Shown: piece by piece, positions 60,004 through 64,000 of the stretch
How positions within the stretch are numbered: the stretch's first letter is position 1
How the letters are laid out: the number at the start of each line of letters is the position of its first letter
NCBI RefSeq assembly: GCF_025822245.1
Contig: NZ_JACKTL010000050.1
Span: 1 to 64,000 of the forward strand
Direction: 5' to 3'
Source: Mycolicibacterium hodleri
GTDB lineage: Bacteria; Actinomycetota; Actinomycetes; Mycobacteriales; Mycobacteriaceae
Length of the DNA: 64,000 nt
Notes under the pieces: generated by a model
Databases searched by the model: none
What the model was told of the DNA's origin: nothing
Seen by the model: only the letters and a program-made list of their open reading frames with translations
Position numbers and translations under genes: made by a program

Positions 60004-61050
60004 ATGAGGCGCACGGTCCTGCAGCTCGTCGGTTCCGCGGTCGACGACTTCCTCGCCGATCTGTCCCGGCTGTATGCGGGCGCGTGCATCGAGGCGCTCG
60101 CGGGGGACGATCGATACGAGATGCGGGTGGCCTACGTGTCGCCGGATGGATTCTGGCGCTTCCCCACTGGCCTCGACGCCGACTCTCTGGCCGCGGCCGA
60201 CCCGATGACGCTCGCCGAGGCCGTCGGTCACCTGCAGACCGCGGGCGTCGACGTGGTCGTGCCCCAGATGTTCTGTCTCCCAGGCATGACCGCCTACCGG
60301 GCGCTGTTCGACGTACTCGGCATCCCGTACGTCGGCAACCCGCCGGAGGTGATGGCGATCGCCGCCGACAAGGCCAAGGCGCGGGCGATCGTCGCCGCCG
60401 CTGGGGTCGCCGTGCCCACGGGCGAGGTGCTGGCCGCCGGGGAATCGTCGTCGCTGCCGTTACCCGTGGTGGTGAAGCCGGTCGACGCCGACAACTCGGC
60501 GGGGGTGACGCTGGTCCGAAGGGCCGGTGAGCTGGACGCCGCGGTCGACCTCGCGTGTTCCCGCGGTCGTGCCGCGCTGGTCGAGTCCTACGTCGAACTC
60601 GGTCGAGAAGTGCGGTGCGGCATCGTCGTCCGCAACGGTGAATTGGTCTGCCTCCCCCTGGAGGAGTACGCGGTCAGCGACGCCAAGCCGGTCCGGTTGG
60701 GCGACGACAAACTCGACCGCACCGCCGACGGCGATCTCTACCTGGTCGCCAAGGACCCGTCCCGAGCCTGGATCGTGCCGGAGGACGACCCGGTCACCGA
60801 ACGCGTGTGGGCCGCGGCGCGGCAATGCCACGTCGCACTGGGATGCCGGCACTACAGCCTGTTCGACTTCCGGATCGACCCGGACGGCACCCCGTGGTTC
60901 CTGGAGGCCGGGCCCTACTGCTCGTACGCTCCGACGAGCGTGATCGCCGTGATGGCGGCCGCCGCGGGCGTCGACGTCGCGACACTGTTCGCGACCGCAC
61001 TCACCGAACTCGACGACGAGGGGTCGCCATGCCTACGTACAGCCCGCTGA
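60004..61050 (+). CDS. mysD: D-Ala-D-Ala-ligase-like enzyme (MysD)
   Basis: A 348-residue ATP-grasp protein. QLVGSAVDDFLADLSRLYAG, PQMFCLPGMTAYRALFD, LGREVRCGIVVRNGEL and CHVALGCRHYSLFDFRIDP all match cyanobacterial MysD. It attaches a second amino acid (Ser, Thr, Gly or similar) to mycosporine-glycine, giving an imino-mycosporine such as shinorine or porphyra-334. The substrate choice cannot be read from sequence. The ATG follows the mysC stop directly, and the 3' end overlaps the dioxygenase gene by 22 bases. Confidence 0.92.
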   Translation: MRRTVLQLVGSAVDDFLADLSRLYAGACIEALAGDDRYEMRVAYVSPDGFWRFPTGLDADSLAAADPMTLAEAVGHLQTAGVDVVVPQMFCLPGMTAYRALFDVLGIPYVGNPPEVMAIAADKAKARAIVAAAGVAVPTGEVLAAGESSSLPLPVVVKPVDADNSAGVTLVRRAGELDAAVDLACSRGRAALVESYVELGREVRCGIVVRNGELVCLPLEEYAVSDAKPVRLGDDKLDRTADGDLYLVAKDPSRAWIVPEDDPVTERVWAAARQCHVALGCRHYSLFDFRIDPDGTPWFLEAGPYCSYAPTSVIAVMAAAAGVDVATLFATALTELDDEGSPCLRTAR

Positions 61051-61802
61051 CACCTGTGGGTGTCAGGGTCTCCGACGCGAGGGTCGACGAACTCGACGAC
61101 GGTGAGATCGACGATCTGCGAACCGCTTTGGCAACCCATGGTGTGGCCGTCATCCCCGGGCAAGACGTCGACGACGAGGTCTTCCTGCGCTTCGTCCGCA
61201 GGTTCGGCGAGACGGTGTTCACCGTTGGGGAGACACCCGTGCCCGGCCGACCGGAGCTCAACGTCGTCACCAACGTCGGTCGGACCCGTCCGCCCAGGTC
61301 GAACTTCCACACCGACACCAGCTACATCTCGAACCCGCCGGCCTACACGGCACTGCGCGCGGTCTCCGTGCCCGAACGGGGCGGGCAAACCCTGTTCACC
61401 AACCAGTACGCGGCCTACGAGACGCTGCCCCGTCACATCCGCGAGTTCCTCGACGGGCGCGCGATCACACACGTCGTCACCGGGGTGACCCCCGACGGAC
61501 GGCAGGAGTCCGCGGCGACGCACCCGATCTTTCTGGTGCACCCGGTGTCGGGTCGGACCGCGCTGTACCTGTCGACGCCCGAGCGATGTGCGGAGGTGAG
61601 CGGGATGTCGCCGCAGGACGCGGCGGCCACCGTGGCGTACCTGTTCGAGCATTCGACGCGCGAGGACAACGTCTACCGGCACGCCTGGTCGCCCGGCGAC
61701 GTCGTGATGTGGGACAACCGGTGTGTGCTGCACAAGGCAGACCACCACGGCGTGGTCGGCGAACGGGTCCTCCATCGCGGCATGGTGGCCGCCCCGGCCT
61801 GA
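61029..61802 (+). CDS. TauD-type Fe(II)/2-oxoglutarate dioxygenase in the mys operon
   Basis: A 257-residue protein. The iron facial triad is H94-x-D96 (FHTDTSY) with distal H235 in WDNRCVLHKA; R250 in VLHRGMV binds 2-oxoglutarate. RGGQTLFTNQYAAYETLP is the TauD-family loop. It starts inside mysD, so it is coupled to the cluster. In cyanobacteria a 2OG/Fe enzyme, MysH, turns imino-mycosporines into palythines. This protein is a candidate for a similar late tailoring step, but I cannot say it is a MysH orthologue. Confidence 0.85.
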   Translation: MPTYSPLTPVGVRVSDARVDELDDGEIDDLRTALATHGVAVIPGQDVDDEVFLRFVRRFGETVFTVGETPVPGRPELNVVTNVGRTRPPRSNFHTDTSYISNPPAYTALRAVSVPERGGQTLFTNQYAAYETLPRHIREFLDGRAITHVVTGVTPDGRQESAATHPIFLVHPVSGRTALYLSTPERCAEVSGMSPQDAAATVAYLFEHSTREDNVYRHAWSPGDVVMWDNRCVLHKADHHGVVGERVLHRGMVAAPA

Positions 61803-61861
61803 CCGGTGAACAGTTCTCCGAAACTGTCAACCATCCCCTCCGGCGGCGGTAGCGTGCCGAC

Positions 61862-63043
61862 ATGACGATGCAGATGCAGGTGGACGACCTGGTGGCGACG
61901 GCGCGCGGGCTGCGCGACCTGGTGCGAGGCGAGGCAGCCGAGTCGGAGCGCCTGCGCACCATGTCGGCCCCGGTCGTCGACGCCATGTGGGCGAGCGGTC
62001 TGATGACGGCGTTCAACCCGGTGCCGGCCGGCGGCGTCGAGCCCTCGTTCGCCGAGATGATCGAGACCTGGATCGAAATGGCTTGGCAGGACGGCTCGTT
62101 CGGGTGGACCGGGATCGCGAACTTGCCGTCGTCGTTTGCCGCGGCGTCGTACCTGCCCGACCGGGGCTTCGCGGAGGTGTTCACCGACCACGACAATCGC
62201 GTCACGATGGGCGGACAGTTCGCGCCCAACGGCCAGGGTGTCGTGGTCGACGGTGGCTACCGGCTGACCGGGTCGTGGAACTTCGGGTCGGGCACCGGGC
62301 ATGCGGAGTACGTCGCCGCCGGCTTCCTCCCGATGGACGCCGGCGAGATGCGCTGGATCAGCGAGGGCATTCCAGAGCTGATGATCGCCGTGCTGCCACG
62401 CGCCGAGGTGACCTTCACCGACGGGTGGAACGTGCAGGGGCTCAAGGGAACCGGGTCCTACGACTACGAGGTGGCCGACGTCTTCGTGCCGGAACACCGG
62501 ACGTTCCGGCTGTTCACCACGGTGCCGTTGCGCGGGACGTCCCCGGCCGGGCGGATGGGCATGATGCCGGTGACCGCAGCCGGCCACGCCGCGTGGGCGC
62601 TCGGCGTCGCCAAGAGCATGCTCGACGACGTCACGGAGTTGGCGGCCGCCAAGTACCGCATGAGCGACATGGCGTCGCTCGCGAGCCGGCCCACCTTTCA
62701 GAAGGACCTGGCGCATCACGTCGCCGCGTGGCGGGCCGCCCGCCTCCTGGTGCTCGACGCCTTCTCCACCGCCGAGACGGCGGTCGCCGCGGGGGAGGAT
62801 CTGACCCCGACGCTGCGAGTCGACATGCGGGTCGCGGCCGTTTACGCGACCGACGTCGCACGGGAGTGTGCCCAGTGGGCACACCTGGCGGCGGGCACCA
62901 GTTCGATCCGCGAGGGCAGCAGGCTCGAGCGGGCGTTCCGCGACGTCTACACCGGAACCCAGCACGCATTCATCAGCGAGAAGGTCGCGATCGACTCGGC
63001 GCAGGTGTGGCTGGGCATCATCGACGACCACTTCTCGCTGTAG
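61862..63043 (+). CDS. Acyl-CoA-dehydrogenase-fold flavoenzyme (HsaA/HpaB-like) at the end of the mys operon
   Basis: A 393-residue ACAD-fold protein. The N-terminal helical domain is followed by a beta domain with LTGSWNFGSGTGHAEYVAA, which is typical of FMN/FAD monooxygenases of the HsaA/DszC type rather than acyl-CoA dehydrogenases. No catalytic Glu of true dehydrogenases is obvious. The C-terminal helical bundle contains WAHLAAGTSSIREGSRLERAFRD. It starts 59 bases after the dioxygenase, same strand. It could hydroxylate a mycosporine, its amino-acid arm, or an unrelated phenol. A reductase partner is not adjacent. Confidence 0.8.
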   Translation: MTMQMQVDDLVATARGLRDLVRGEAAESERLRTMSAPVVDAMWASGLMTAFNPVPAGGVEPSFAEMIETWIEMAWQDGSFGWTGIANLPSSFAAASYLPDRGFAEVFTDHDNRVTMGGQFAPNGQGVVVDGGYRLTGSWNFGSGTGHAEYVAAGFLPMDAGEMRWISEGIPELMIAVLPRAEVTFTDGWNVQGLKGTGSYDYEVADVFVPEHRTFRLFTTVPLRGTSPAGRMGMMPVTAAGHAAWALGVAKSMLDDVTELAAAKYRMSDMASLASRPTFQKDLAHHVAAWRAARLLVLDAFSTAETAVAAGEDLTPTLRVDMRVAAVYATDVARECAQWAHLAAGTSSIREGSRLERAFRDVYTGTQHAFISEKVAIDSAQVWLGIIDDHFSL

Positions 63044-63070
63044 AGCCGAGCGCTTTTGGGCACCACGGGG

Positions 63071-64000
63071 TTACGCCGCGCTCTCGTCGTCCCCCGGGCC
63101 GAGGAGTCGTTCGGGGTGGTGGAGGTAGTTGATTCGGGCTTGGCCGACGTCGAGTTGCGGGGGTGGGATCCACTCCACCGCGCCGTCTCTGAGTTGGACG
63201 GTCCAGCCGTGTTCGGCGAGTCGGTTGTCCGGGCCGCAGGCCAGGACCACGTCGTCGACGTTGGTGTGGCCGTTCTTGGCCCACCCGGTCGTGTGGTGCA
63301 CCTGAGCCCCGTACCCAGGCACCGTGCAGCCGGGTTTGGTGCACCCACGGTCCCGCGCATGCAGCACGATCCGTTGGGCGGCTGAGGCAAGGCGTTTGGT
63401 CCGGCCGAGGTAGAGGGCTTCGTTCGTATGTTTGTCGAACACCGCCAAGTAGTGGTGGGCGTGGGCGGCCATCCGAATCAGGTCGGCCATCGGCAACAGG
63501 GACCCACCACCGGTGACACCACTGCCGCGGGCGGCTTCCAGGTCCTGCAGGGTGGTGGTCACGATCACCGTGACGGGCAACCCGTTGTGCTGGCCGAGTT
63601 CCCCGGAGGACAGGACAGACCGGCCGATGGCGATGAGCGCGTCGTGGTTGCGTTGCCCGACGCTGCGGCCATCGGCGTCGATCTGCTCCTGTGACGGTGT
63701 GCCCGAGATTCGGGGTTCACGGTCGTCGGGGTTGCACATGCCGGGTGCGGCGTACTTCGCGAGGATCGGTTCGATCACCGCGCGGGCTTCGGGGTCGAGC
63801 AGTCCGGTGATGCGGCTCATCCCGTCGGCTTGCTGTGGACCGATCGTCACCGATCGTTTCCGCGCCCGGTCCCGGTCGTCGGGTTCGGGTCCGTCCTGGT
63901 CGATCGCGGCGGCCAGCTTGTCGGCGACCTTCTTCACCTCCTCAGGCCCGGTGCCGGACCCGACGACCACCAAGGTCTTCTCCGAGAGCTCCCGAACCTC
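63071..64000 (-). CDS. DUF222/HNH endonuclease-domain protein (13E12 type), 5' partial
   Basis: At least 309 residues, continuing past the right edge, so its start is missing. A DUF222-type helical region precedes an HNH domain: CTKPGC and VHHTTGWAKNG with a later CGPDNRLAEHGW. This is the architecture of the mycobacterial 13E12-repeat family, usually present in many copies. The nuclease substrate is unknown. It is convergent with the flavoenzyme gene, 27 bases apart. Confidence 0.88.
   Translation of the reverse strand, partial: EVRELSEKTLVVVGSGTGPEEVKKVADKLAAAIDQDGPEPDDRDRARKRSVTIGPQQADGMSRITGLLDPEARAVIEPILAKYAAPGMCNPDDREPRISGTPSQEQIDADGRSVGQRNHDALIAIGRSVLSSGELGQHNGLPVTVIVTTTLQDLEAARGSGVTGGGSLLPMADLIRMAAHAHHYLAVFDKHTNEALYLGRTKRLASAAQRIVLHARDRGCTKPGCTVPGYGAQVHHTTGWAKNGHTNVDDVVLACGPDNRLAEHGWTVQLRDGAVEWIPPPQLDVGQARINYLHHPERLLGPGDDESAA

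Noticed and set aside
1..64000. tRNA, rRNA, insertion sequence, prophage or CRISPR
   Set aside because: I saw no cloverleaf-like tRNA, rRNA core, transposase gene with terminal repeats, integrase or regularly spaced repeats.

Overview
The window looks like chromosome from a fast-growing mycobacterium (Mycolicibacterium/Mycobacterium). Evidence: very high G+C, GTG and TTG starts with four-base GTGA/ATGA overlaps, and typical mycobacterial families. These include a PGRS-repeat protein, carboxylic acid reductase, FprA, DesA3-type desaturases with reductase partners, a GjpA-like porin, a cutinase, a KshA-like Rieske oxygenase, a DUF7373-like lipoprotein and a 13E12-type DUF222/HNH protein. The species cannot be read from the sequence. 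I saw no rRNA, tRNA, insertion sequence or CRISPR array.

Layout. 0-3 kb: a signal-peptide PGRS protein (minus, runs off the left edge) whose frame is broken by a perfect 35-bp tandem duplication; an XRE-type regulator; a gene-poor stretch; an HxlR regulator divergent from car with a clear dyad between them. 3-16 kb: car, a lipoprotein, an EamA exporter with divergent LysR regulator, a cytochrome b-molybdopterin fusion with a membrane partner, a thiamine-diphosphate enzyme, an alpha/beta hydrolase lacking its serine, and a GjpA-like porin. 16-21 kb: a large LuxR-type ATPase regulator and fprA preceded by an iron box. 20.7-27.4 kb: a GntR/HutC regulator and a five-gene coupled operon (APC permease, FGGY kinase, GlpA-like dehydrogenase with a 2Fe-2S domain, FAD oxidoreductase, small ABM-like protein) with two DasR/HutC-type operator sequences. 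27.6-32 kb: a Crp paralogue, a hydrolase, and reductase-desaturase pair 1. 32-43 kb: an SDR, a flavin monooxygenase, an epoxide-hydrolase-like protein, an amidohydrolase-TetR operon, then reductase-desaturase pair 2 in the opposite orientation with a divergent PucR regulator and a DUF998 protein. 42.7-55 kb: cutinase, SelO, aldo/keto reductase, Zn alcohol dehydrogenase, acetyltransferase-like protein, a TetR/KshA pair, a MocR/PfpI pair, CDP-diacylglycerol pyrophosphatase, a cation/proton antiporter next to a TrkA-type protein, and a 44-residue membrane protein.

The most striking content is 55.1-63.0 kb: a divergent TetR regulator and a tightly coupled operon that reads as a mycosporine-like amino acid (UV-sunscreen) pathway. 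It contains a demethyl-4-deoxygadusol synthase-like cyclase (mysA), O-methyltransferase (mysB), ATP-grasp ligase (mysC) and D-Ala-D-Ala-ligase-like enzyme (mysD). Around this core sit a HAD-fold protein without its catalytic aspartates, a TauD-type Fe(II)/2-oxoglutarate dioxygenase overlapping mysD, and an acyl-CoA-dehydrogenase-fold flavoenzyme. The core assignments are strong. The product and the roles of the three extra enzymes are inference.

Regulatory logic is unusually visible. Local regulators (HxlR, GntR, TetR x3, MocR, LysR, PucR) sit beside the genes they probably control, and in several cases a symmetric operator can be read in the gap.
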